Positions 5,009 to 12,987 of a DNA stretch of 14,083 bases are shown piece after piece. The notes beneath the pieces were generated by a model. That model did not search any database. It was not told the DNA's origin and saw only the letters and a list, made by a program, of their open reading frames with translations. The DNA is taken from assembly GCA_937884385.1 (NCBI GenBank), contig CALGCW010000099.1, positions 1 to 14,083 on the forward strand, given 5' to 3'. Made by a program: the position numbers and the translations under genes. Position 1 is the stretch's first letter; every line of letters begins with the position of its first letter. Source of the DNA: an uncultured Clostridia bacterium. GTDB taxonomy: Bacteria; Bacillota; Clostridia; Oscillospirales; CAG-272.

Positions 5009-5947
5009 ATGAAAAGGAGAGTATTAGCGGTCGTCGGTCCAACGGCAAGCGGTAAGAGCGCGCTTGCGATCGAGCTTGCAAAAAGACTTGACGGAGAGAT
5101 TATCTGCTGTGATTCGATGCAGATATATAAGCAAATGAATATCGGCACGGCTAAGCCGGATGAAAGCGAGCTTTCGCAGGTGAAGCACCATCTCTTTGAT
5201 TTTGCCGACCCTATGCAGGGCTTTTCCTGTGCAGATTATGTTCCGCTTGCCGAGAGTGTTGCAGATGAGATCATCTCGCGTGGCAAGCTGCCCGTGTTCT
5301 GCGGCGGAACGGGTCTCTACCTTGACCGCTTCTTATCGGGCGCGGTTTTTGAAAGCACCGATATTGACGAGGGCTTTCGCAAGAGAATGACCGAATATGC
5401 AAACGAGCACGGAAACGAGGCACTTCACGAAAGATTGCGTGCGGTCGACCCCGCCTCGGCAGAGACGGTACACCCGAATAATGTCAAGCGCGTTATTCGT
5501 GCGCTTGAGATATTTGAGACCTCGGGCAAAAGAAAAAGCGAGCTTGACGAAGAGAGCAAAAGCGCAGAAAGTAAGTACGATGCTCTGCAGATAGGTATAA
5601 AATACGAAAACAGGGAGCTTCTTTATAAGAGGATCGACCTTCGCGTTGACAGGATGATTAGCGCGGGTCTGCTTGATGAAACGAAGCAACTGCTTGAAGC
5701 GGGAGTGTTTGAGAAAAACTCGACCGCCGCGCAAGCAATAGGGTATAAGGAGCTTCTTTCCTATTTTAGAGGAGAAAAAACTCTCATTGAAGCTGTTGAG
5801 GATCTGAAGCGTGCCACAAGGCGATATGCAAAGCGCCAGATGACCTGGTTCTCCTCGCACGGGGACGTGCATTGGATAGCCGCCGACGGCAAGGACCTTG
5901 ATGCTATCGTTTGCGAAGCACTTGAGATAATAAAAAGCTGTAAATAA
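5009..5947 (+). CDS. miaA: tRNA dimethylallyltransferase MiaA
   Basis: 312 aa cytoplasmic enzyme that transfers a dimethylallyl group to N6 of A37 in tRNAs reading UNN codons, the first step to ms2i6A. The P-loop GPTASGKS is at residues 10-17, and the DSMQIYKQMNIGTAKP block (35-50) holds the catalytic Asp35. GGTGLY is at 99-104 and the basic C-terminal motif KRATRRYAKRQMTWF is at 267-281. All are hallmark MiaA motifs and the length is normal. The promoter and a GAGGAG site directly precede the ATG, and a HlyD-like gene starts 18 nt after the stop. No mutL or hfq neighbour is present. Confidence 0.97.
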   Translation: MKRRVLAVVGPTASGKSALAIELAKRLDGEIICCDSMQIYKQMNIGTAKPDESELSQVKHHLFDFADPMQGFSCADYVPLAESVADEIISRGKLPVFCGGTGLYLDRFLSGAVFESTDIDEGFRKRMTEYANEHGNEALHERLRAVDPASAETVHPNNVKRVIRALEIFETSGKRKSELDEESKSAESKYDALQIGIKYENRELLYKRIDLRVDRMISAGLLDETKQLLEAGVFEKNSTAAQAIGYKELLSYFRGEKTLIEAVEDLKRATRRYAKRQMTWFSSHGDVHWIAADGKDLDAIVCEALEIIKSCK

Positions 5948-5965
5948 GCAAAGAAGGGGGACGCT

Positions 5966-7243
5966 ATGGGAGAAAACGAGGCTAAAGCCACACCCAAAAA
6001 GAGTGGCTGGATAATAATGACCGTAGCGGTCTCATTACTGATTTTATATACCTTGTACCACGTGCTTTTCGGTCTTTCTGGGGGCGTGGAAACAACTTAC
6101 GCAGGGCTCGTCACCGACGGCAGGGCAGTAATACTTGAGGGCGTGGTATTCAGAGATGAAGCGACTATAGACACTCAGTATACAGGGGATCTTTATCCAC
6201 ATCTTTACAACGGTGAGAGGGTCAGCGCAGGGGCGCTTGCGGCTGAGATATATTCTCAAGCGACCGGAGCTGATATACAAGATCGCCAAGACGAGCTTCT
6301 TGAAAGGCTTGAAATATTAAAGAAAAGCAATATCAGGGGACTTATCTCCGTCACCGACATCGAAGGATTGAATGCGGAGATAAACGATCTTCATTCGCAA
6401 TATATGCTTGCGATTTCAAAGGGAGATAATTTTCGCGCGGCATCGCTTGAGGGTGAAATGCTCGTTGCAATGAATAAGCTGAAGATATGCACGGGCGAAG
6501 TGAAAAATTACGATGCGGAGATAGAAGAGACCGAACGGGAGCTTAATGATTTATATAATGCCTTAAAGGGTGAAAAAGAGTACGTCTATTCCGACAGGAG
6601 CGCATATTTTTACCATTCCTGTGACGGCTATGAGGAAGTGCTGACCTCGAATGCTCTTGAAGCACTCGACACAGTAGGACTCTCTTCGCTGATAAATGAA
6701 GTGAAAAATACTCCGATAAAGGGTGATGCGAAGCGGTGTAAATTTGTCTACGATCACGTGTGGCGCATCGCAACGCTTTGTGAGAGTGACGTGGCAGAGC
6801 TGCTCGAGATCGGTAATTCATATGACGTGACCCTCTACGATTATCGCCAAAGAAGCCTCACGTTTACTCTTGAAAGTATCGGAGAAGAAAAAGAGGGAAG
6901 CGTGATGCTTGTTTTCTCCTGCTCGCAGATGCCGGAGGGATTTGAATTTGCAAGATATCAAAGCTTTCGCATCGACGTATCGACCGTAAAGGGTTATCGC
7001 GTGCCGCAGAGCGCGCTCGTGACGCTGACGGATGAGAATAACGAAGAACGCGTCGGTGTATACGTCCTTGAGGGTAGTGAGGTTCATTTCAAAGCTGTGA
7101 CGGTGCTTGCACAGGGGAGCGGATATTACATCTGCGCAGAGCAGAGCGCACACGGTGACGGCAAGGAAGGCTACCTATCGCAGGGAGAGCAGATAATACT
7201 TGATCCCGAAGGAATGTATGACGGAAGGGTGCTTACAAGATGA
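5966..7243 (+). CDS. HlyD-family (membrane fusion/adaptor-like) membrane protein of the division cluster
   Basis: 425 aa, single-pass membrane protein. A short basic cytoplasmic tail precedes one transmembrane helix at about 14-36, and the rest is predicted extracellular. Residues ~45-98 resemble the first half of a barrel/lipoyl module (ILEGVVFRDEATIDTQ, then GDLYPHLYNGERVSAG). About 103-203 are charged heptad-like helices suggesting a coiled-coil hairpin. The region from ~340 to the end matches the closing barrel of HlyD adaptors (VPQSALVTL, a GVYVLEGSEVHFKAV strand pair, and a final GEQIILDPEGMYDGRV). No ABC exporter partner is adjacent. Instead it overlaps yggS by 4 nt, so its job is more likely tied to envelope or division functions. 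Homology is by fold pattern, so the substrate or partner is unknown. Confidence 0.75.
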   Translation: MGENEAKATPKKSGWIIMTVAVSLLILYTLYHVLFGLSGGVETTYAGLVTDGRAVILEGVVFRDEATIDTQYTGDLYPHLYNGERVSAGALAAEIYSQATGADIQDRQDELLERLEILKKSNIRGLISVTDIEGLNAEINDLHSQYMLAISKGDNFRAASLEGEMLVAMNKLKICTGEVKNYDAEIEETERELNDLYNALKGEKEYVYSDRSAYFYHSCDGYEEVLTSNALEALDTVGLSSLINEVKNTPIKGDAKRCKFVYDHVWRIATLCESDVAELLEIGNSYDVTLYDYRQRSLTFTLESIGEEKEGSVMLVFSCSQMPEGFEFARYQSFRIDVSTVKGYRVPQSALVTLTDENNEERVGVYVLEGSEVHFKAVTVLAQGSGYYICAEQSAHGDGKEGYLSQGEQIILDPEGMYDGRVLTR

Positions 7244-7941
7244 CGAGTATGTATGAATATTTGGATAACAATTACCAATCGATAACCGATAGAATAAAGG
7301 AAGCGGCAAAGCTTTCTCCAAGCGGAGAGATTCCGCAGATGGTAGTGGCCGTCAAATATGCGGAGCTTGATGAGATAGAGTATCTTGCGCGTGAGTGCGG
7401 CGTAAGAGCTGTTGGAGAGAACCGAGTGCAACAGCTTCTCTCAAGATACGGTGTATACAATAGTCTTGGACTGGAGATTCACTTTATCGGTCACCTGCAG
7501 ACGAACAAGGTCAAATATATCATTGACAAGGTCGATATGATACATTCGCTTGACAGTCTCTCGCTTGCAAAGGAGATCGACAGGCAGGCTAAAAGGGTCG
7601 GAAGAGTGGTGGATGTTCTCGTCGAGATAAACTCCGCAAGGGAGGATAGCAAGGGCGGGCTTCTGCCGGAGCAGGTAGAAGATTTTTGCGAAGAATTGTC
7701 GCAATTTGATAACCTGAACCTCCGCGGATTTATGACGATGGGGCGAAAATGTGAAAAAAAGAGCGAATATTTAAAATATTTTTGCGAAACTTATCAATTA
7801 GTGCTTGACATTTGGCAAAAAAAATTACATAATATAGATGTACCGATTTTATCTATGGGAATGAGCGACAGCTTTGAAGAAGCGATCAAGGCGGGCGCGA
7901 CCACTGTGAGGATCGGTAGAGCAATGTTTATTAAAAAATAG
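7240..7941 (+). CDS. yggS: YggS/YlmE-family pyridoxal-phosphate homeostasis protein
   Basis: 233 aa cytoplasmic protein of the fold-III PLP-binding family (PROSC/PLPHP in other organisms). It has no known catalysis and is linked to PLP and amino-acid balance. The PLP lysine is K39 in VVAVKYAELDEI, which lacks the common SKTK form. GENRVQ at 59-64, HFIGHLQTNK at 80-89, GFMTMG, and the closing LSMGMSDSFEEAI...VRIGRAMF phosphate-binding region are all present. The ATGA overlap with the upstream stop and GGAAGG about 11 nt upstream support the ATG at 7240; a Met three codons later is less likely. The last third is noticeably more AT-rich than its neighbours and holds a promoter-like sequence that may serve sepF. 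Confidence 0.93.
   Translation: MTSMYEYLDNNYQSITDRIKEAAKLSPSGEIPQMVVAVKYAELDEIEYLARECGVRAVGENRVQQLLSRYGVYNSLGLEIHFIGHLQTNKVKYIIDKVDMIHSLDSLSLAKEIDRQAKRVGRVVDVLVEINSAREDSKGGLLPEQVEDFCEELSQFDNLNLRGFMTMGRKCEKKSEYLKYFCETYQLVLDIWQKKLHNIDVPILSMGMSDSFEEAIKAGATTVRIGRAMFIKK
7805..7833 (+). promoter_or_regulatory. possible internal promoter for sepF-ylmH within yggS
   Basis: TTGACA (7805-7810) and CATAAT (7828-7833) are separated by 17 bp in an AT-rich part of yggS, about 140 bp before the sepF start. A TAATAT two bases further would give a 19-bp spacer. This is a predicted secondary promoter only. Confidence 0.4.
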
Positions 7942-7971
7942 TAAAAATAAAAAAGAAGGCTGGACTTAAAA

Positions 7972-8421
7972 ATGAAGAATTTAACATCTATTTTCGGTAA
8001 GAAAGAAGACGATTACAAGAAGCTTTACGATGAGGAATTCGACGATCTCGATGAGAACGACGATGACGTTACTCCTTACGGTGAAAGCAAAGAGGGCGTT
8101 TCCTTCGCATCTCCCGCAGCACCTGTTTCTCTTAAGGTAGTAAGACCCAAGGATCACTCCGACGGTCCCTCCATCGCAGATCATCTTGCGGCAGGAAGCA
8201 CAGTAGTGCTCAACATCGAATCTCTTGACAGAGCAGCGGCAATCAGACTTATCGACTTCCTTATGGGTGCTATCCACGTGCTCGGCGGCGATATGAAGAG
8301 CGTGACAAAGACAACACTTGTATTCGCTCCCAGAAACGTTGGCGTAAGCGATCTTGAAAACGTTGAAAATGCTGACGAGGTCGAGGAGTACGACGAGGGC
8401 GACGAGGACATCGACGCTTAA
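7972..8421 (+). CDS. sepF: cell division protein SepF
   Basis: 149 aa cytoplasmic Z-ring protein that in Gram-positive bacteria binds the FtsZ C-terminus and anchors and bundles filaments at the membrane. The conserved core runs from about 53 to 127 (VVRPKDHSDGPSIADHL, VVLNIESLDRAAAIRLIDFL, and a closing LVFAPRNVGVSD). The N-terminus MKNLTSIFGKK is a short version of the membrane-targeting helix and is followed by an acidic linker (about 12-40). The C-terminus adds an unusual tail of Asp/Glu (about 128-149). It follows yggS by 30 nt, and ylmH follows after only 5 nt. GAAGG lies 12 nt before the ATG, a long spacing. Confidence 0.94.
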   Translation: MKNLTSIFGKKEDDYKKLYDEEFDDLDENDDDVTPYGESKEGVSFASPAAPVSLKVVRPKDHSDGPSIADHLAAGSTVVLNIESLDRAAAIRLIDFLMGAIHVLGGDMKSVTKTTLVFAPRNVGVSDLENVENADEVEEYDEGDEDIDA

Positions 8422-8426
8422 TTCGG

Positions 8427-9248
8427 ATGAATAATTCAAATACCTTTGAAAATAAGGAGCAAAAGCTCTTTTTCGCAAGGCTTGACGACCTCGCTAGGCG
8501 CGCTGATGGCGGTACTGTTGCACACTCCGCTTTTTTGACACCCGGAGAGGTGCTTGCAGCCGAGAGATATTTTTCGGAGAAAGGTATGAAAGATAGGATT
8601 TGCTTTTTTGGCGGTTATCGCGACGCGCAAAGGAAGCAAATCTTTCTTTTACCCGAATATCTTGCGGATACAGTCGATAATACTGATTTTGATGCTATCG
8701 CCGAGATGCTCGCAGAGGATTTTGAAGGTGCCGTAAAGGTAATAAAAATTATTGGCAGCGGATTCAGAAACCTTTCTCACAGAGATTATCTCGGAAGTGT
8801 GCTTGCACTCGGTATTGAGAGAAGCTCGCTCGGTGATATCTGCATTTTTGACGATAGTACGGCACTCATCTTTTGCACGGATGCACTTAAAGCGCTCATC
8901 CTTTCCGAGCTCACCGCAATAGGCAGAGATGGGGTGCGCGTGACGGAAGCAAAGCTTGACGTTAATATGCCGTCAACCCAGAAATATCAAGCCTTTACGG
9001 ATACTGTTGCAAGCGAAAGACTCGATTGCGTGGTGGCATCTTTGTGCAATCTTTCGCGGGAGAGGGCGCAAAATCTCATCCGTGCAGGGCTTGTGGAGCA
9101 TAACTATGAGTGCGCGCTCAAGATCGATGTAAGAGTAAATGAGAATGACGTGATAAGTGCGCGAGGATTTGGCAAATTTATTATCCGCGACCTATCTCAA
9201 GCAACAAAAAAGGGCAGATTGCGCCTTTTTGCGGATAAATATGTATAA
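8427..9248 (+). CDS. ylmH: YlmH-type S4-domain RNA-binding protein
   Basis: 273 aa cytoplasmic protein. The N-terminal and middle region shows the YlmH signature SHRDYLGSVLALGIERS (117-133) and the C-terminus is an S4 RNA-binding domain at about 196-254 (ERLDCVVASLCNLSRERAQ, then NYECALKIDVRVNENDVISARGFGK). YlmH homologues in Bacillota are linked to the ribosome and to the division cluster; the S4 fold binds structured RNA. The ATG lies 5 nt after the sepF stop with no strong ribosome binding site near it, so translation is probably coupled to sepF. No other start with a better site is seen. The very 3' end of the gene contains a hairpin that may act as a terminator. Confidence 0.92.
   Translation: MNNSNTFENKEQKLFFARLDDLARRADGGTVAHSAFLTPGEVLAAERYFSEKGMKDRICFFGGYRDAQRKQIFLLPEYLADTVDNTDFDAIAEMLAEDFEGAVKVIKIIGSGFRNLSHRDYLGSVLALGIERSSLGDICIFDDSTALIFCTDALKALILSELTAIGRDGVRVTEAKLDVNMPSTQKYQAFTDTVASERLDCVVASLCNLSRERAQNLIRAGLVEHNYECALKIDVRVNENDVISARGFGKFIIRDLSQATKKGRLRLFADKYV
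9206..9230 (+). terminator. possible intrinsic terminator inside the 3' end of ylmH
   Basis: AAAAAGG (9207-9213) pairs with CCTTTTT (9224-9230); a further GC/GC pair with a bulge can form inside. It has a 5-T tract but lies within the coding sequence, 16 nt before the stop codon. No other terminator is seen between ylmH and the ileS leader promoter at 9256. Confidence 0.4.
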
Positions 9249-9255
9249 TTTGCTG

Positions 9256-9284
9256 TTGACAAAGTCGTTTTTTTGTGCTAATAT
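9256..9284 (+). promoter_or_regulatory. sigma-A promoter of the ileS T-box leader
   Basis: Consensus TTGACA (9256-9261) and TAATAT (9279-9284) are separated by 17 bp. The -35 box starts 8 nt after the ylmH stop codon. Transcription would start near 9291. Confidence 0.88.
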
Positions 9285-9290
9285 TTATAT

Positions 9291-9538
9291 TGGTTATATA
9301 TGTGGCTATGATAAAGACGGTGCTTTTTGAAGGGCTTGCAGAGAGTGTGTGGGTGGTGAAAACACATAGCGAGTAGGGAAGCATGTATCACTTTTGAGCT
9401 GATTGCTGACAATAAACTCAGGCAATCCGTATTCCTGCGTTAAAGGGTTTGAGTGGCATTTTCATTTTTGAAAATGCAAAATGAGTGGTACCACGGTTTA
9501 TTCCGCCTCATTGACTGCACGTCAATGAGGCGTTTTTT
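9291..9538 (+). ncRNA. T-box riboswitch leader controlling ileS (isoleucine tRNA sensing)
   Basis: The leader senses uncharged tRNA(Ile) and lets transcription read through into ileS-lspA-rluD. Stem I is about 9310-9400 and includes an apical region with the GGTGGTGAAAAC motif and a putative AUC specifier codon at 9387-9389. A hairpin follows (GATTGCTGA 9401-9409 with TCAGGCAATC 9418-9427), then a perfect 9-bp stem with a TTTT loop (9456-9464 / 9469-9477). The T-box sequence TGGTACCACGG is at 9486-9496. Its antiterminator would pair AATGAG (9480-9485) with CTCATT (9507-9512) and CGG (9494-9496) with CCG (9503-9505), leaving the TGGT bulge free for the tRNA ACCA end. These arms compete with the terminator at 9504-9538. 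The T-box and terminator are certain; specifier placement is less so. Confidence 0.93.
9504..9538 (+). terminator. regulated terminator of the T-box leader
   Basis: CGCCTCATTGAC (9504-9515) pairs perfectly with GTCAATGAGGCG (9521-9532) around a 5-nt loop and is followed by six T residues. Its upstream arm contains CTCATT, the same bases used by the antiterminator, which makes the two structures mutually exclusive. Confidence 0.95.
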
Positions 9539-9604
9539 GTGTTACTTTTAACACATCGGCAATATATTATTCATACTTTGATAACACATCTAAGGAGAAA
9601 TATT

Positions 9605-12400
9605 ATGGCAAAGGATTACACATCTTCATTAAACCTTCCAAGTACAAAATTTGAGATGAGAGCTAACCTTCCCACAAGAGAGCCTCTTATGCTCGACTAT
9701 TGGAACAGCATAGGTCTCTATTCTCAGATGCAAGAGAGAGCTGCGGGCAAGCCCACGTTCGTAATTCACGACGGCCCTCCCTTCTCAAACGGAAATATCC
9801 ATATGGGTACTTCTCTTAACAAAATTCTTAAGGACTTCATCAACAAGTCGAAGGCTATGGAGGGATATCTCGTACCCTTCACGCCCGGCTGGGACAACCA
9901 CGGTATGCCCATCGAGTCCGCGATCATAAAGAAGAACAAGATCGACAGAAAGAAGATGAGCATCTCCGATTTCCGCCGTCAGTGTCACGCGTTCGCTCAG
10001 GATTACGTTGACATTCAGATGGGTCAGTTCAAGCGTCTCGGAGTCGTTGCGGATTGGGAGCATCCATATCTTACAATGAATCCCGAATTTGAGGCAAGAG
10101 AGGTCCTTGTTTTCGGCGAGATGTTCAAAAAGGGATATATCTACAAGGGTCTTAAGCCCGTTTATTGGTGCCCCAAGGACGAGACCGCCCTTGCAGAGGC
10201 AGAGATCGAATACAAGACAGACAAGTGTACGTCCATCTACGTTAAGTTCCGTGTAAATGATGATAAGGGCAAGCTCGACGGTATCTGCGACAAGAGCAAT
10301 ACTTATTTTATCATCTGGACCACTACTACCTGGACGCTTCCCGGAAACCTCGCAATTGCTCTTAATCCCGACGAGGATTACGTTGTTGCAAGAGCAGAGA
10401 ACGGTGAATGCTACATCGTGGCAGAGGCTCTTCTTCCCAAGACGATGGAGGAGGGCGGTATTGAGACTTATGAGGTCCTTGCAAAAATGCCCGGACGTGA
10501 ATTTGAATATATGAAAGCACAGCACCCCTTCCTTGACCGCGAGAGCCTTGTTTGCAACGCCGACTACGTCACTATGGACAGCGGTACGGGTTGCGTTCAC
10601 ACCGCTCCCGGCTTCGGTGCTGACGACTACAATACCTGCCAGAGATACGGCATCGAGATAATCGTTCCCGTTGATGACAGAGGCTATCAGACAAAGGATG
10701 CGGGCAAGTTTGCCGGTCTTTATTATGAAGAATCCAACAAAGCCATCCTTGCGGATATGGTTGAAAGCGGTGCTCTCTTTGCATCCAAGGAATTCGAGCA
10801 CGAATATCCTCACTGCTGGAGATGCAAGAATCCCATCATCTTCCGCGCAACACCTCAGTGGTTCTGCTCGGTTGACGCATTCAAGGACGAAGCGGTTGCC
10901 GCTTGCCAGGGTGTTCAGTGGCTTCCCGAATGGGGCGGAGACAGAATGGAGCAGATGATCAGAGAGAGAGCCGATTGGTGTATCTCCCGTCAGCGTCATT
11001 GGGGTCTTCCCATTCCCGTATTCTATTGCGAGGATTGCGGCAAGCCCATCTGCACGGACGAAACTATAAAGAGGGTATCCGAGATTTTTGGAGCTGAAGG
11101 CTCTAATGCTTGGTTTGATAAGGAAGCGACAGAGCTTCTTCCCGAGGGCTTCGTATGTCCTCATTGCGGCGGTGTTCACTTTACGAAGGAGCATAACACT
11201 CTTGACGGTTGGTTTGACTCCGGCTCATCACACTTCTGTGCTCCCGACCTTTACCGTAATTTAGGAGAGGCTGCAGACGTTTACCTTGAGGGCGCTGACC
11301 AGTACAGAGGTTGGTTCCAGTCCTCACTCCTCACCGCAGTAGGCGCAGTAGGAAGCGGCGCACCCTTCAAGACGGTTCTTACACACGGTTGGGTAGTTGA
11401 CGGAGAAGGAAAGGCGATGCACAAGTCCCTTGGAAACTCCATTGCTCCCGAGGAAATGATCAATAAATACGGCGCAGACCTCGTTCGTCTTTGGGTCGCA
11501 TCCAGCGACTATCGCGTTGACGTTCGTGTTTCCGACAATATCTTCAAGCAGCTTTCTGAAACGTACAGAAAGATCAGAAACACAAGCCGTATCATCCTTG
11601 CAAATCTTAATGACTTTAACCCCGATACGGATATGGTTCCCGTGGACGAGCTCTACGAGATCGACAAGTGGGCTCTCAGCCGTCTTAACAACCTTGCAAA
11701 GGTTATCCGCGAGGGCTATGACACATATGAATTCCATACCGTTTATCACAGTGTAAACAATTTCTGCACGAACGATCTCTCCAAGCTCTTCATTGATATC
11801 ACTAAGGACAGAGTTTACGTTGAGAGAAAGGACAGTCGTGCAAGAAGAAGCGCGCAGACCGCTATGTATCTCATAATCTCCGGTATGACGCGTCTTATCG
11901 CTCCTATGCTTTCCTTTACAGCAGAGGAGATCTGGCAGGCAATGCCCCACGGTAAGGATGACGTGACGGACAGCGTATTCCTCAATCTTATGCCCGAATA
12001 TTCCGAAGAATATTGCTTTGCGGATATCAGCGACAGATGGAACAAGCTCTTCACACTTCGCGATGACGTAATGAAGGCGCTTGAGCTTGCGCGTGCATCA
12101 AAGCTTATCGGTAAATCTCTTGACGCGAAGGTGACTATCTACACGACGAACAATGAGTACAAGGCACTTTTCGACAGCTTTGCGGGAGATCTTGCTACGG
12201 TATTTATCGTTTCTCAGGCAAGCGTAGTTGCCGGAGCAGCGGCAGAGGGAGCATTCACAGAGACTGAAAGCGGAATCGCTGTTCTCGTTGAGAAGGCTGA
12301 CGGACACAAGTGTGACCGCTGCTGGACTTACTCGACCGAGGGCGTTCACGATGAAGAAGGCTTCATCTGCGAGCGTTGCAGAAAAATTCTTGAAGGATAA
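9605..12400 (+). CDS. ileS: isoleucyl-tRNA synthetase
   Basis: 931 aa cytoplasmic class I synthetase that charges tRNA(Ile) and edits misactivated valine. The ATG at 9605 is chosen because AAGGAG lies 7 nt upstream; the frame is open to a GTG at 9539, but that falls in the leader terminator. The HIGH motif is HMGT (66-69) after HDGPPFSNGNI. The editing domain carries WTTTTWTLPGNLAIALNP. The KMSKS loop is read as AMHKS (604-608) followed by LGNS. Three Cys-pair regions are present: HCWRC, YCEDC with CPHC, and the C-terminal zinc site C903-x2-C906 with C922-x2-C925, which bacterial-type IleRS uses for tRNA binding. Length matches the bacterial type. It is controlled by the T-box leader, and lspA follows after 11 nt. 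Confidence 0.98.
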   Translation: MAKDYTSSLNLPSTKFEMRANLPTREPLMLDYWNSIGLYSQMQERAAGKPTFVIHDGPPFSNGNIHMGTSLNKILKDFINKSKAMEGYLVPFTPGWDNHGMPIESAIIKKNKIDRKKMSISDFRRQCHAFAQDYVDIQMGQFKRLGVVADWEHPYLTMNPEFEAREVLVFGEMFKKGYIYKGLKPVYWCPKDETALAEAEIEYKTDKCTSIYVKFRVNDDKGKLDGICDKSNTYFIIWTTTTWTLPGNLAIALNPDEDYVVARAENGECYIVAEALLPKTMEEGGIETYEVLAKMPGREFEYMKAQHPFLDRESLVCNADYVTMDSGTGCVHTAPGFGADDYNTCQRYGIEIIVPVDDRGYQTKDAGKFAGLYYEESNKAILADMVESGALFASKEFEHEYPHCWRCKNPIIFRATPQWFCSVDAFKDEAVAACQGVQWLPEWGGDRMEQMIRERADWCISRQRHWGLPIPVFYCEDCGKPICTDETIKRVSEIFGAEGSNAWFDKEATELLPEGFVCPHCGGVHFTKEHNTLDGWFDSGSSHFCAPDLYRNLGEAADVYLEGADQYRGWFQSSLLTAVGAVGSGAPFKTVLTHGWVVDGEGKAMHKSLGNSIAPEEMINKYGADLVRLWVASSDYRVDVRVSDNIFKQLSETYRKIRNTSRIILANLNDFNPDTDMVPVDELYEIDKWALSRLNNLAKVIREGYDTYEFHTVYHSVNNFCTNDLSKLFIDITKDRVYVERKDSRARRSAQTAMYLIISGMTRLIAPMLSFTAEEIWQAMPHGKDDVTDSVFLNLMPEYSEEYCFADISDRWNKLFTLRDDVMKALELARASKLIGKSLDAKVTIYTTNNEYKALFDSFAGDLATVFIVSQASVVAGAAAEGAFTETESGIAVLVEKADGHKCDRCWTYSTEGVHDEEGFICERCRKILEG

Positions 12401-12411
12401 AGGAGAAAGTA

Positions 12412-12987
12412 ATGCTTGTATGGCTTATGATAATGGTCGGGGTAATATTTCTCGACCAGCTTACCAAGTGGCTGACAGTCATTAACCTTGAATATATTCC
12501 GTGGCCGGGCGTGCCCGATACTGTTCCGATAATAGAGGACGTTTTCCATTTTACCTACGTCAGAAACGAGGGCGCTGCCTTCGGTATCCTCAAGGATCAG
12601 AGATGGGTGTTCCTTGTAGTCTCGACAGTTGCGATAATCGCTCTTTCCATCTATCTTTGGAAAAACAGGAACGGAAGCAAGCTTCTCAACCTCGGTATTT
12701 CCTTTATAGTCGGCGGCGGTATCGGCAATATGATCGACCGCACCTTGCTTGGATACGTTATAGATTTTCTTGATTTCAGGCTTATAGATTTTGCTATCTT
12801 CAACGTTGCGGATTCATTCGTTTGCGTTGGAGTGGGACTTTTCGCGCTTGCGGTCATACTTGAGGAGATAAAGACATCCAAAAAAGAAAAGGCGGCAAAG
12901 CTTGCTGCCAGTGAAGCTCCGACCCTTGACGGGACGGAAACGGTAATTGATAATGAAGAACGTGATACTGAAGCTGACGATAGATGA
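12412..12987 (+). CDS. lspA: lipoprotein signal peptidase (signal peptidase II)
   Basis: 191 aa integral membrane aspartic peptidase that removes signal peptides from diacylglyceryl-modified prolipoproteins. Four hydrophobic segments are seen at about 2-20, 66-84, 91-106 and 132-152. The catalytic aspartates are D118 (GYVIDF) and D134 (FNVADSF); GNMIDR at 105-110 and the upstream RNEGAAFGI at 51-59 are family signatures. The protein has an extra acidic, non-conserved tail of ~35 residues after KKEKAAKLA (about 158-191). AGGAG lies 6 nt before the ATG and ileS ends 11 nt upstream. The tail overlaps the start of the next gene by 35 nt, so the two are tightly coupled, as in many Bacillota with lspA-rluD. 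Confidence 0.96.
   Translation: MLVWLMIMVGVIFLDQLTKWLTVINLEYIPWPGVPDTVPIIEDVFHFTYVRNEGAAFGILKDQRWVFLVVSTVAIIALSIYLWKNRNGSKLLNLGISFIVGGGIGNMIDRTLLGYVIDFLDFRLIDFAIFNVADSFVCVGVGLFALAVILEEIKTSKKEKAAKLAASEAPTLDGTETVIDNEERDTEADDR

Noticed and set aside
9539..9604. 22-codon N-terminal extension of IleRS
   Set aside because: The upstream start is a GTG in the T-box terminator U-tract; the ATG at 9605 has AAGGAG at the right spacing and gives a normal N-terminus.
9785..11194. 469-codon open frame on the minus strand inside ileS
   Set aside because: It lies wholly opposite the conserved ileS coding sequence, and its protein shows no recognisable domain. Long antisense frames arise from the codon bias of the real gene.
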